Of a DNA stretch of 44,770 nt, positions 8,942 through 18,003 are shown piece after piece. Origin of the DNA: Muricoccus harenae (GTDB lineage Bacteria > Pseudomonadota > Alphaproteobacteria > Acetobacterales > Acetobacteraceae); the NCBI RefSeq assembly GCF_009848505.1, contig NZ_WWDL01000038.1, positions 1 through 44,770 of the forward strand. Direction: 5' to 3'. Both the position numbers and the translations under genes were made by a program. Numbering within the stretch: position 1 is the first letter of the stretch; each line of letters begins with the position of its first letter. A model generated the notes under the pieces. It did not search any database, was not told the origin of the DNA, and worked only from the letters and a program-made list of their open reading frames with translations.

Positions 8942-10057
8942 TTATTGCTCGCCGAGCAAGTCGCGCCAAAGGAGCATCAAAACCGCCATGATGGCGGGGC
9001 CGAGGAAGAGGCCCAGGAGCCCCCAATTCTCTAACCCGCCGAGGATGCCGAGCAGTACCCAAAGGAACGGCAGGCGTGTTGCTCCGCCGATCACTGCGGG
9101 ACGGACGACGTGGTCGGCCAGTGACGTCACCACCATCCCAAAGGCAAATACGCCGGCAGCACCTTCCAGCGCCCCCTGCATCAGCAACCAGAGAGCCACG
9201 GCTCCGAAAATGATGGGGGCCCCGAAGGGGACCATAGCGGCAACTGCTGTCACGGTCCCAAGCAGAACTGGGTGGGACAGGCCAGCAACGGCATAGGCCA
9301 TGCCAAGCAATGTGCCGACGCCCAGCCCGACGAGCACGAGGCCATTCACTGTGACGTGCACGGAGGCGATCGCTTGCCTACCAATGCGCTCGCCCGCCGG
9401 CCCGAAAAGCCGATCAGCAGCCAGGAGAAGTTGCTCGGACAGCTGTCGGCCGTGACGCAGCAGAAAGAAAAGCGTGAGTAAGGTGAAGCAGAACTGCACG
9501 AGACGATGTACGAGTTGAGATCCGAAGCGGCGGCCGATGGACAGGATATCAACCTGATTGAGCCTGCTCAGCCATGCTGATGTGCCGGCCGGATCGCTCA
9601 ATGTGCGATTCCACCAATCCGCGACAGCTGTCCCGCCTATCGGCAGGGCAGCGACCCAGGTTGGAATCGGCACGCCATCGCGCTCGACAGCACGAATCCA
9701 CTCGAGGGCAACGTGCATCTCCCGGCTCAGTTCGGCAGCGGCGATCATCAAAGGCACGATGAAGAGAAGCCCAAACGCCACGGTGAACATACCTGGCAGC
9801 AGGATGTCGAGCCTGGGTGCAGGCCAGTAACGCCGAACGTGCTTGTAGAACGGCCAAGCGGCGATGGCGAAGACCGTCGCCCACACGAGCGCCAACAGGA
9901 AGCCCCGCAGAGTCCACAAGCCGAGCAGAAGTAGGGCGCCCCCAAGAACGACTCGAGCTCTGCGTTGCGCCGACGACTTACTCGGCGACATGATTGCAGC
10001 CTGCGCTGAGGGTAGCGCCTGGCCAGTTTCAGCATGGTCCGTGGGGTGCCGGCTCAT
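8942..10057 (-). CDS. AI-2E family transporter (PerM-like)
   Basis: Membrane protein of 371 residues of the AI-2 exporter/PerM family. It has the expected N-terminal helix pair (VVLGGALLLLGLWTL; ALVWATVFAIAAWPFYKHV), a middle soluble segment, then clustered helices ending in GLLGLFLGPAIMAVLMLLWRDL, which is the family's typical C terminus. Members move small molecules or act in stress tolerance; the substrate here is unknown. The start ATG at 10057 has only a weak ribosome site, and an internal ATG at 9991 is an alternative. Its stop codon lies against the truncated flavoprotein gene, so its 3' flank marks a rearrangement junction although the protein itself seems whole. Confidence 0.88.
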   Translation of the reverse strand: MSRHPTDHAETGQALPSAQAAIMSPSKSSAQRRARVVLGGALLLLGLWTLRGFLLALVWATVFAIAAWPFYKHVRRYWPAPRLDILLPGMFTVAFGLLFIVPLMIAAAELSREMHVALEWIRAVERDGVPIPTWVAALPIGGTAVADWWNRTLSDPAGTSAWLSRLNQVDILSIGRRFGSQLVHRLVQFCFTLLTLFFLLRHGRQLSEQLLLAADRLFGPAGERIGRQAIASVHVTVNGLVLVGLGVGTLLGMAYAVAGLSHPVLLGTVTAVAAMVPFGAPIIFGAVALWLLMQGALEGAAGVFAFGMVVTSLADHVVRPAVIGGATRLPFLWVLLGILGGLENWGLLGLFLGPAIMAVLMLLWRDLLGEQ

Positions 10058-10291
10058 AATCTCGAAGGCTTCTCACAGTTCGAAAGTAGGGCGCGGCTGA
10101 CGCCTATCGCGGCCGCGCCTCGCTCCTGTCCGAACGCCGCGGAATCCCTGAAGCAGCGATCATGACGTTCGCACGCCCCCGATCCTCCGCCCTGGCATAG
10201 AAGGTCGGTGCCGATGGTGCAGCCGGCGACGACGGAGTCGAGATTCTCAGCACTCATGGCGGCGCTCCAGAAACAGGCCGCTAGTCGGCCG

Positions 10292-11035
10292 TCACGCAAG
10301 GTAATCGTGCAGCACACGTCCATAGGGCAAGGTGAAATCCACCACCTGATGGCGTCCGCCGGCAATACGGCGGATCGGCAGATCTGCGACGCGGCAGTTC
10401 ACATGCGGGATCAGGTGCAGACGCGCGTCGCCTTCCCAGGCGCCATGCACGACAACATCCTCAAGGCGGTAGGCAACGAGCTGCGCCACCTTCATGGAGC
10501 CGTCGACATCGGGCAGAAGCTTCAGGTTCACATTGAGGCCGCCGATTCCCTTTGCTACCTCGTCCAGGCGGTCGTGTAGGCTGCGGTGCTTATAGGTCAT
10601 TGTGCCAAGGGCGACGCGCTCGTCATCGTAATATAGCGTGCCGGTCAGCGTGTCCTTCGTCACCTTGAGCTCCGGTTGGCCCCACTTCTTCGGGAAACCC
10701 CAGATCTCGCGGCCTGCCGAGATCGGGGGCTCGTCGTTCAGGTACATTTGGATCGAGAAGTTGCAGGGCTCACCCTGGTACAGGGCGTGGGCCCCGCTGC
10801 CGCTCTCCTCGTAGTCGCCGAAGCCCGAGGAGTCCGGCATCTTCATCCACTCAAAGTAGACGAGGTTGCCCGGCGCCGGCTCCAGCGGCTCCGGCAATAT
10901 TGCGCGGAGCGCCTCTGGATCGGTTTCGTAGGTGATGATCAGGTATTCCCGGCGCACGAACCGGTAGGGACCGCGCGGGTAGCTCGGAGACGAGGCGGGC
11001 ATGCTCGTCGCGCGCAAGATGTCGTCACGGTTCAT
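10292..11035 (-). CDS. adc: acetoacetate decarboxylase
   Basis: Enzyme of 247 residues converting acetoacetate to acetone and CO2 by a Schiff-base mechanism. The active-site lysine pair lies in EIWGFPKKWG (K116-K117), matching K115-K116 of the Clostridium enzyme. Flanking family features are LPEPLEP near the N terminus and the Glu-rich MPDSSGFGDYEESG segment. The start is supported by AGGAG upstream of the ATG. The gene sits 13 bases after the patatin-like gene on the same strand, so both are probably co-transcribed. This pairing suggests a role in polyhydroxybutyrate or ketone-body turnover; a 3-hydroxybutyrate dehydrogenase, often nearby in other bacteria, is not present here. Confidence 0.9.
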   Translation of the reverse strand: MNRDDILRATSMPASSPSYPRGPYRFVRREYLIITYETDPEALRAILPEPLEPAPGNLVYFEWMKMPDSSGFGDYEESGSGAHALYQGEPCNFSIQMYLNDEPPISAGREIWGFPKKWGQPELKVTKDTLTGTLYYDDERVALGTMTYKHRSLHDRLDEVAKGIGGLNVNLKLLPDVDGSMKVAQLVAYRLEDVVVHGAWEGDARLHLIPHVNCRVADLPIRRIAGGRHQVVDFTLPYGRVLHDYLA

Positions 11036-11048
11036 GGCGGTCTCCTAT

Positions 11049-12221
11049 TCAGTCTTCGTGGCCGGGGTCGATGACCATCACCCCACCGTCGGGTGGCAGG
11101 GCAGGGCGGCTACCATGACGCGCCATGTAGCGTTCCACGTCGGCCACGCCGCACGCCCAGTGCTCCATCATGGTCTGGCGCGAGAACTCGTAATCCTTCG
11201 AGCCGCCCTCATAAGGGCGCTTGCGATAGATCAATTGCACGACGGTGACCGCGTTCTCCTGCGCCATATCGCGAAGCAACCGGACGTCCTCGCTGTCGGA
11301 CAGTTCCGGCGGCAGGGCCCGGATCAGCCGCCGTACGGCAGCCTTGGCGGCGTGCAGGCGCAGATGTGCATCGGTGTTGAGGCGGGTGCGGCTGGAGTAG
11401 CGGATATCGGTCTCGCGTTCGTCCGCCTCCATTAGGTTGCGTGGCATTGGTCCGCGCGCGTTGAACAGATCCACCTGGAAGATGACCAGATCATTGACGC
11501 CTTCCTCGTCCAGCACGAACTCAAGCGGGGTGTTGGAGACCAACCCTCCATCCCAGTACGGCTCCCCCTCGATGTTAACGGGAGGAAAGCCCGGCGGCAG
11601 CGCACCGGAGGCCATAATGTGCTCCGGCCTGATCGTGGTCCGGCTGCTGTCGAACACGACGTTGTTGCCCGTCAGGATGTTGACGGCTCCAACACTGAGG
11701 CGAACCTTCCCGTCATTGATCCGGTCGAAGTCCACCAGGCTCAGTAGCGTCTCGCGTAGCGGCGCCGTGTCGTAGAAGCTCAGTGCCGCCGGGCTTCCGG
11801 GGGCGGCGAGCGGTGGCCCGAGCAGCCGCGGCTGGAAGAATCCCGGTACACCGAAGATGGCCACCATGGCGGCGCTCAGCTGGTTCAGCGTGGTTCGGAC
11901 GCCGTCGCCCAGCATCAGCGTCGGCATGCGTGGCGGCGGCATAAGGCCGGACGAGGCTCGTTCCCAGAACGTCCGCAGCCGCTCCACCCGCCGCTCGGGC
12001 GGGTTGCCGGCGATCAGGGCCGCGTTGATGCCTCCGATGGAGACTCCGGCCACCCGGTCAGGCTCCAAGCCGTGCCTCGCCAGTGCCTCGTACACGCCGG
12101 CCTGATAGGAGCCGAGCGCGCCGCCGCCCTGCAGGACGAGCGCGATCCGGGTAGGCGGGCGGAGTCGCCTCCCGCCTGGCGTGTCACGCGCTGGACTAGT
12201 GGGTGTGTCGTTCCTTGGCAC
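11049..12221 (-). CDS. patatin-like phospholipase family protein
   Basis: Lipid acyl hydrolase of 390 residues with a Ser-Asp dyad. The oxyanion loop GGGALG is at residues 32-37, the nucleophile S61 sits in GVSIGG, and the aspartate lies in the YWDGG motif. The C-terminal third matches the DUF3734-type extension seen in proteobacterial homologues. The frame opens at a GTG at 12287 without a ribosome site. I prefer the GTG at 12221, preceded by AGGAGCAGGA, which leaves a short tail before the fold. It is the first gene of a two-gene unit with acetoacetate decarboxylase. In other bacteria such proteins act on membrane lipids or storage granules; the substrate here is unproven. Confidence 0.88.
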   Translation of the reverse strand: MPRNDTPTSPARDTPGGRRLRPPTRIALVLQGGGALGSYQAGVYEALARHGLEPDRVAGVSIGGINAALIAGNPPERRVERLRTFWERASSGLMPPPRMPTLMLGDGVRTTLNQLSAAMVAIFGVPGFFQPRLLGPPLAAPGSPAALSFYDTAPLRETLLSLVDFDRINDGKVRLSVGAVNILTGNNVVFDSSRTTIRPEHIMASGALPPGFPPVNIEGEPYWDGGLVSNTPLEFVLDEEGVNDLVIFQVDLFNARGPMPRNLMEADERETDIRYSSRTRLNTDAHLRLHAAKAAVRRLIRALPPELSDSEDVRLLRDMAQENAVTVVQLIYRKRPYEGGSKDYEFSRQTMMEHWACGVADVERYMARHGSRPALPPDGGVMVIDPGHED

Positions 12222-12962
12222 GTGGAGTCCTGCTCCTCTTCGCCAGTGCAGAAGCACCACTTCCGTTCCGAGACTGCAATGTTGCACATCACTGCGAGCT
12301 TGGACATATTCGATTCCGGCGGTGGAGCCGCGTCCTGCAAAGGGAGGCTACTCAGCTGATGCTTCTGTCGCAGCCAGGCATGGCCGAGCTGCGGCCTGCC
12401 AAGTTGAGTTCGGCTGCAAAGTTCCCGGGACGGCCTACCAGGATAGAATGGGGCAGAGCCGGCGGCGAGATCCTGGTTTCCACCTTCACCGCGGCGATAC
12501 ACACGCACTAGCGATGGCCGGATACGTGCTGCCGGTGCTGCTGAGCTGGCACGTCGGGGCGCGGATGAATGAGATCGCCGGCGACGCCAGCGTTGCGCTC
12601 GACCCGGAGGAGTTCTGGCGCGCCTGGGCCGCCCGCGCGGCGGCCAGGGTGGATACATTCGCACCGGAGTGGGACTTCTGGACCCCTGCCGAGAAGCCGC
12701 TCGCCGCATTGCGGTGCGTTGAGGAGTTCCCGCGTGCGGACTTGCCGCCGCAGCTGCAAGTACCTCGACGCACTTCAGGACCAGCTAAGCAGAGTTCGTG
12801 CAGCAAGGCACCGCCGCGCCGCGGCCCTGACCTGCCTCTTCGCCTGCTGGAGATGCCGGGCGGGTGCCAAACAGCGCAACGGCTGCCAGAAGCAAAGTCC
12901 GATTTCCTGAACACTGAGCGCCGGCCCAGCTGCGTGCCTCGCCAATGCCCGTGCCAGCCCTG
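12222..12962. other. intergenic, one coding-looking stretch
   Basis: This lies between the patatin-like gene and the esterase gene. On the plus strand an open frame with alphaproteobacterial amino-acid composition runs at about 12514-12760 (MAGYVLPVLLSWHVGARMNE, then EFWRAWAARAAARVDTF). It has no clear ribosome site and loses its coding look after about 80 residues. I do not recognise it; it may be a gene fragment or chance. The rest shows nothing. Confidence 0.3.
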
Positions 12963-13847
12963 CTACGTCGTAGCCAGACGGACAAAGGCACCAACGGCCG
13001 CCAGAGCGCGCCGCCCGGCCTCCAGTTGGGGATGGAAGAGGTGCCAAGCATGGATCATGTGCGGCCAGGCCTGCAGCGTCACCCGGACATCTGCCGCCGC
13101 CGCCCGACCTGCGAGCCGCACTGCATCATCGAGCAACGTCTCGGCGGTCCCGACCTGGATCAGTAAGGGCGGCAAACCGCGCAGATCGGCATGGAGCGGT
13201 GAGGCTGCTGGCGTGCGCGGATCGGTGCCTTGCAGGTAGATTGCCGCGAGCTCCGTCAGGTACGGCTTGCTGATTAGCGGATCGACGGCCGCCTTCGTGT
13301 CCATCGTGACCCCGGTATTCTCCAGGTCCACCCAGGGCGAACTGAGCCAGGCGCAGGCTGGTAAGGGCATGCCGCTCTCGCGCAGCCGCACCAAGGCCGC
13401 AACGGCCAGACCGCCGCCCGCACTCTCTCCGGCTATGGCGATGTGCGCCGGCTCGAAGCCCTGGGCCAGCAGATAGCGATATCCAGCCAACGCGTCCTCA
13501 AGTGCGGCAGGAAACGGGTGCTCGGGCGCGAGGCGATAGGCGAGTGCCAGCGTGCTTGCCCCCGCAGAGCGCCCGGCCTGTGCGATCATGTGCCGGTGGC
13601 TCGCGATCGAGCCGGAGACGTAGCCGCCGCCGTGCAGGAACAGGATCACGCGCGCCGGGTCGGCGCCGGGCGTCGTGGTCCACTCCGCCGGGACGCCGTC
13701 CGCATCGGCCGGCTCCACGCGAACATCGGACGGCAGGGCATATTGTGCGCCGAGGCCATCGAGGCGCAGGCGCCGTTCGGCTAACTCGGCCGCCCGCGGG
13801 TGCGCCGCCAGCATTTCGCGAATGGCGTCGATCTCACCGTCAGCCAT
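12963..13847 (-). CDS. alpha/beta hydrolase, HSL-type esterase
   Basis: Esterase/lipase of 294 residues in the hormone-sensitive-lipase group. It shows the HGGG oxyanion motif at residues 72-75, the nucleophile S142 in GESAGG, a later acid in the ETLLDDA region, and the histidine in PHMIHAWHLF. The frame is open to 14174, but the ATG at 13847 has AAGGACAGG upstream and starts a normal-length enzyme, so the longer form is rejected. It would hydrolyse short-chain esters in the cytoplasm. It stands alone, with long non-coding stretches on both sides. Confidence 0.92.
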   Translation of the reverse strand: MADGEIDAIREMLAAHPRAAELAERRLRLDGLGAQYALPSDVRVEPADADGVPAEWTTTPGADPARVILFLHGGGYVSGSIASHRHMIAQAGRSAGASTLALAYRLAPEHPFPAALEDALAGYRYLLAQGFEPAHIAIAGESAGGGLAVAALVRLRESGMPLPACAWLSSPWVDLENTGVTMDTKAAVDPLISKPYLTELAAIYLQGTDPRTPAASPLHADLRGLPPLLIQVGTAETLLDDAVRLAGRAAAADVRVTLQAWPHMIHAWHLFHPQLEAGRRALAAVGAFVRLATT

Positions 13848-14689
13848 GAGCCCTGTCCTTGCAGCAGATCGGCAGGATAGCAGACACAGCAGATGGTGTC
13901 CCAATCCTTGGCGCCGATGTTCCGCCTTGCCCGGCTCTGCTGGGACTTGCCACCCGTCGGCCGCATCCGGCCGAACGGGGTGGTGTGATCGACCTCGATG
14001 CCCCGGCTGGGTGCGGTCCGCACAAGACTGGCAGCTCGCCTCTCCGGAACGGGATGGCTGCTTGCGGCCGACTGGGCGCGGCAGGGGCTGCCGCTGTTTC
14101 CGGCGCCTTCTGATGCCGCCGGCTGAGCGTATGTTGCCAGGACCCTCTTCCGTGCACCAATGCTCAGCATTCAATCAGTCCGTCAGGATGAGCGGAACGG
14201 ACGGAAAGGATTTCTGAATGCGGCGGGGCCCGTGCATCAGGAGCGGGATCTTTCGCCCGGCCAAATAGGCGCGGCTGACGAAGTCCGAGGGTTTGCCGAG
14301 CCTTGTTCCTCTCGGGCTTCGGTGGCGCATGCGCTTGGCCAACCAGGAAGAGCGCGGGTCGAGAAAGGTCGTCGATCTAAAGCTCCGAGGCTTCGAAGAA
14401 GCTGTGCTTGGTCTCGGCGCTTTGGAAGCGGACGGGAGGGAAGGCTTCCATGTCCTACTCCTCAGAGCTCCAACCTCTTGCAGAGACTTGTTGCAGCGGC
14501 GATGATCTTCGTCGTCGAGATCGCCGATCGCTGCGCCGGAAGCTGCCTCTTCGCACTCGGTCCCGTGCCGCAGGTTTCGGTGGTGTCGGCAGCGGATCAT
14601 ACTGGTGCAGCATCGGAGACGAGCGCATCGACGAGGCAGCGGTCTGTCCGCCACTTCCAGTATACAAAAGAAGCATGTCGGAGGAATCG
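13848..14689. other. no recognisable gene (divergent gap)
   Basis: About 840 bases between the esterase gene (minus) and the Bug receptor gene (plus). Several frames remain open because of the high GC content, but codon usage and composition look random and no family motif is visible. Promoters for both flanking genes must lie here, but I could not pick convincing -35/-10 pairs. Confidence 0.4.
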
Positions 14690-15694
14690 ATGGCTCACAG
14701 GGACCCCGCAGCGCCAGGGTATATGTTTGGCTCCGCTCTTGGCCGGCGTTCACTCGTGGCGGCGGCGGGCATGGTTCTTTCCGCACCGGCCCTCGCGCAG
14801 GAGCTTTGGCCTCGGCGCCCCGTGCGGATCCTCGTTGGCTTTCCTGCTGGTGGCACCACGGATATCCTTGGCCGTTTCGCAGCACAGATTCTCCAGGAGG
14901 CGCTTGGCCAGCCTTTCGTCGTGGAGAACCGCCCCGGCGCTGGTTCGAACATCGCCGCGCAGGCAGTCCTTCGCGCTCCTGCAGACGGCTACACCCTGCT
15001 GCTCGGCTCGCCTGGCACTAACGCGATCAATCCGCACCTTTACAGTAATCCGGGTTTCGACCCGCTCACCGACTTCCTACCGATTGGGCAGATCGCGGAG
15101 GTCCCCAACTTGATCGCGGCACATCCCTCCGTCGGTGTGCGAGACGCAGCGGGCCTGATTGCCTTGGCGAAGCAGCGAAGGCTCTCCTATGGGGAGACCA
15201 GCATCGGAGGGTCCACGCATTTAGCCGCTGAGCTGTTCCGGCTGATGGCGAACATCGAGGCGACGCATGTGCCCTACCGCGGCAGTGCACCCATGATGAC
15301 GGACCTTCTGGCAGGCCGTATCGACTACGGCTCCGATAATCTGCCCTCCATCCTGCCGCACATCCAGTCCGGATCGCTGGTCGGTATCGGCGTCACCTCA
15401 AAGGAACGCTGGCCATCCGCTCCCACCATCCCAGCCATTGCCGAGACGCTGCCCGGCTACGAGGTCACCGCTTGGTTCGGGCTCGTTGCTCCACGCGGAA
15501 CGCCCGAGGATGTTATCGGCCGGGCGAGCGCCGCGTTGCGCATGGGCTTGGAGAAGCCCGAGGTCGCGGCGCGCATGACTGAGTTGGGAGCGCGGCCATT
15601 GCCCGGAACGCCAGAAGTCTATCAGGCGCGCAACGTCACTGAGTTCAAACGTCTTGGCGAACTGATCCGGCGAATCGGTGTCCGGGCTGAGTAG
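14690..15694 (+). CDS. tripartite tricarboxylate transporter (Bug family) substrate-binding protein
   Basis: Periplasmic receptor of 334 residues of the Bug/TctC family, which binds carboxylates and related small acids. The start at 14690 has GGAGGAA (14680-14686) just upstream, better than ATG 14675. The signal peptide carries a twin-arginine-like GRRSLVAAAGMVLSAPALAQ. Family features are RPVRILVGFPAGGTTD, VVENRPGAGSNIAAQ, ADGYTLLLGS and THVPYRGSAPMMTDLLAG. No tctA/tctB membrane genes are in the window, as is common for the many orphan Bug receptors. It lies 101 bases before the ThDP enzyme gene on the same strand and may supply its substrate or a related acid. Confidence 0.9.
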   Translation: MAHRDPAAPGYMFGSALGRRSLVAAAGMVLSAPALAQELWPRRPVRILVGFPAGGTTDILGRFAAQILQEALGQPFVVENRPGAGSNIAAQAVLRAPADGYTLLLGSPGTNAINPHLYSNPGFDPLTDFLPIGQIAEVPNLIAAHPSVGVRDAAGLIALAKQRRLSYGETSIGGSTHLAAELFRLMANIEATHVPYRGSAPMMTDLLAGRIDYGSDNLPSILPHIQSGSLVGIGVTSKERWPSAPTIPAIAETLPGYEVTAWFGLVAPRGTPEDVIGRASAALRMGLEKPEVAARMTELGARPLPGTPEVYQARNVTEFKRLGELIRRIGVRAE

Positions 15695-15795
15695 TGGCGG
15701 CTGCTTGGCGGACGTGGGGCGCCCGGCCAATCTCCAACCCTGCAGGAACCTTCAAACCGCTGGCGGCCTCGCGCCGCCGCTTGGATCAATGACCC

Positions 15796-17475
15796 ATGTC
15801 CAGCCCATATACCGTTAGCGACCTCATCGCCGAGTTCCTGGAGCGGTGCGATGCCGATACCATCTTCGGCATCGTGTCTGTACACAATATTCCGATGCTC
15901 GATGCGATCGGGCGGAGTAACCGCATCCGCTTTGTCATGGCCCGTGGCGAGCTGGGCGCAAGCCACATGGCCGACGGTTATGCCCGCGCCTCGGGCAAGA
16001 TGGGCATCCTCTTCACAAGCACCGGGCCAGGAGCCGCGAACGCAGTCGGCGGGCTCGTCGAGGCGCGCTTTGCTAGCTCACCTGTTCTTCACATCACTGG
16101 ACAGACGGCGACGAAGTTTGCCGAGCGCGGGATGGGCACGGTCCACGACATACCGGACCAGCGTGGTCTGATGGCGGCTGCCGGAAAGTCTGCCTACACC
16201 GCCCGCAACGCAGCTGATGTCTTTGCCATCCTGCGTCAGGCGGTGGCGGACGCCTTGAGCGTCCCCCAGGGACCGGTCACCATCGAGGTGCCGACCGACA
16301 TCCAGCGTAGCCCCGTACCGCGACCTGCCGGTCTCGATCACTACACCCTGCCAAACTTTCCACCGCTCCACCCATCGGAGGCTGAAGTCGACGCCCTCGT
16401 CAGGCATGTTGCCTTGGCGAAGCGGCCTATGCTCTGGTTAGGCCGAGGCGCAATGCATGCTGGCGAACCGGCGCGTGCGCTGCTCGACGCCGGCTTCGGG
16501 ATGGTGACGAGTTGGGCGGGGCGAGGCGTCGTGCCCGAGGACCACCCGATGAACCTCGGAGCCCTGAACGGCGGCGGAAACGCGATCATCGAGGATTTCT
16601 ACGAAACCGTGGACCTGATGCTGGTCGTAGGATCGCGGCTAAGGGGTCATGAGACGCAGGACTTCTCGGCGGCGCTTCCGAAACGGCTGCTCCAGATCGA
16701 CGCGGATCCGCGCGCCGATGGTCGAACCTACCCGAACATCGGTTTCGTGCACGGCGATGCGCGCCTTGTGCTGGAAGAACTGGTTATGCGTCTTGGCGGC
16801 CGTACAGCCGTTGAGGCCGGCTTCCGCGGCGAATTCGTCAAGCTCAAGGACCGGGCCAGGGCAGCGTTCAAGGCATCGCTCGGCCCGTATGGCACCTTTG
16901 CCGATCAACTCCGTGCGGTGATGCCGAGGGACGCGATCTGGGCTCGAGACGTCACCATCAACAATAGCACCTGGGGTAACCGGTTGCTGCAGCTGTACGA
17001 TCCGACGACGAATATCTATCCCATCGGCGCCGGTATCGGCCAAGGCATGTGCCTCGGCATCGGTGCAGCGCTCAGCCCGGGCGATCGCAAGACAGTGGTT
17101 CTGATTGGCGATGGAGGATTCGCGCTCAGCATCGCTGAACTCTGGACCATCGTTCAGGAGAGGCTGGAGGTCGTGGTCATCGTCGCGAATGACGGTGGAT
17201 ACGGCGTCATCCGACACATCCAGGACAAGGCTGTCGGCGGCCGGCGTAGGTTCGACACGCTCCTGTCGCCGGACTTGGCGGAACTGGCCCGCCTTGCCGG
17301 CCTGCCGTTCTGGCGCGTATCGGAGCCAGGGAACTTTGGAGCGGCCGTTTCTGAAGCAATGGCGGTGCAGGGGCCGACGATTGTCGAGATCGACATGAGA
17401 GCCGTTGGTGAGCACCCACCATACTTTCCCTACGGGTCAAAGATCTCGGCCGCTCCCTTCCAGCAGGAGGTTTGA
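15796..17475 (+). CDS. thiamine diphosphate-binding protein, acetolactate synthase-like
   Basis: Enzyme of 559 residues with the three-domain layout of the acetolactate synthase/benzoylformate decarboxylase/oxalyl-CoA decarboxylase superfamily. The N-terminal Pyr domain carries the conserved catalytic glutamate E52 in ARGELGASHMADGYAR, a central domain covers about 190-325, and the C-terminal PP domain binds Mg-ThDP through GDGG (about 438) and NDGGYG (about 465). The residue before the Glu is Gly instead of the usual His, and the second Asn of the ThDP motif is Asp, so it is probably not the biosynthetic IlvB. It follows a Bug receptor gene, which suggests decarboxylation or carboligation of an imported 2-oxoacid. 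Substrate unknown. Confidence 0.88.
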   Translation: MSSPYTVSDLIAEFLERCDADTIFGIVSVHNIPMLDAIGRSNRIRFVMARGELGASHMADGYARASGKMGILFTSTGPGAANAVGGLVEARFASSPVLHITGQTATKFAERGMGTVHDIPDQRGLMAAAGKSAYTARNAADVFAILRQAVADALSVPQGPVTIEVPTDIQRSPVPRPAGLDHYTLPNFPPLHPSEAEVDALVRHVALAKRPMLWLGRGAMHAGEPARALLDAGFGMVTSWAGRGVVPEDHPMNLGALNGGGNAIIEDFYETVDLMLVVGSRLRGHETQDFSAALPKRLLQIDADPRADGRTYPNIGFVHGDARLVLEELVMRLGGRTAVEAGFRGEFVKLKDRARAAFKASLGPYGTFADQLRAVMPRDAIWARDVTINNSTWGNRLLQLYDPTTNIYPIGAGIGQGMCLGIGAALSPGDRKTVVLIGDGGFALSIAELWTIVQERLEVVVIVANDGGYGVIRHIQDKAVGGRRRFDTLLSPDLAELARLAGLPFWRVSEPGNFGAAVSEAMAVQGPTIVEIDMRAVGEHPPYFPYGSKISAAPFQQEV

Positions 17476-17546
17476 AGGGCATCATCAAGTTGAGACGGCC
17501 TAGCTTGGCTGGACGGGCCAGCTTAGGGTGGTCGGGGCTACGTACC

Positions 17547-18003
17547 CTAGCCAAGCGACGGACGGAGCCCGGGTAAGGCCAATGCCGCGATGCGCCGGCC
17601 AATCTCCTCGCCGGCCTCGCGGCCGAAGCGGAAGTGTAGCCCGTAGCGAGCCGAGCCTCGCCGGCCTGGCTGAGCATGTCCCGAAAGTGGGTGCGTCGTT
17701 GGGGAAGAGAGCCCCGAGCACAGAGGTTGCGGCTGCCGACCGGCAGGAATGCGCCGAAGGAAAGCTGGGATGGGCTGGGTGAGCGCAAGACGCCGTTCGA
17801 AGATGGCACCCTGGGCGCCAGGAGGCGATGCTGGGCGCCGCAGGTCGGTTCCCAGCCCAGCGGTTGCGCCCGTCGGGGATGGTGCCGCTCCAGGGCCGGC
17901 TGAGCCGTCGCCGTGGGCCCGGCCTCGCGCCACAGCCGCTCGCCCTCTGCTGCGAGCGTGCTGAACCGCGCCGCCTCGGCCGGGAGAAGATTCCTCAGCA
18001 TGG
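17547..18003 (-). pseudogene. decayed PAP2 / vanadium-haloperoxidase-like gene (relic)
   Basis: Read on the minus strand, the frame ending at 17547 closes with YGLHFRFGREAGEEIGRRIA, which resembles the C-terminal GIHFRxDxEAGxxxGRxIA signature of vanadium-dependent haloperoxidase/PAP2 proteins. The preceding helix (MLSQAGEARL) is found in another frame, so at least one frameshift lies at about 17640-17655. Further upstream a fragment starting MLRNLLPAEAARFSTLAAEG also fits this family but in a different frame. The middle does not read through. This is recognition by eye from short motifs, so it is only a moderate call. Confidence 0.4.

Noticed and set aside
13859-14174. Possible HNH-like or integrase fragment upstream of the esterase (minus frame with EVDHTTPFG)
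   Set aside because: One short phrase only; no surrounding motif, no start site and no continuation.
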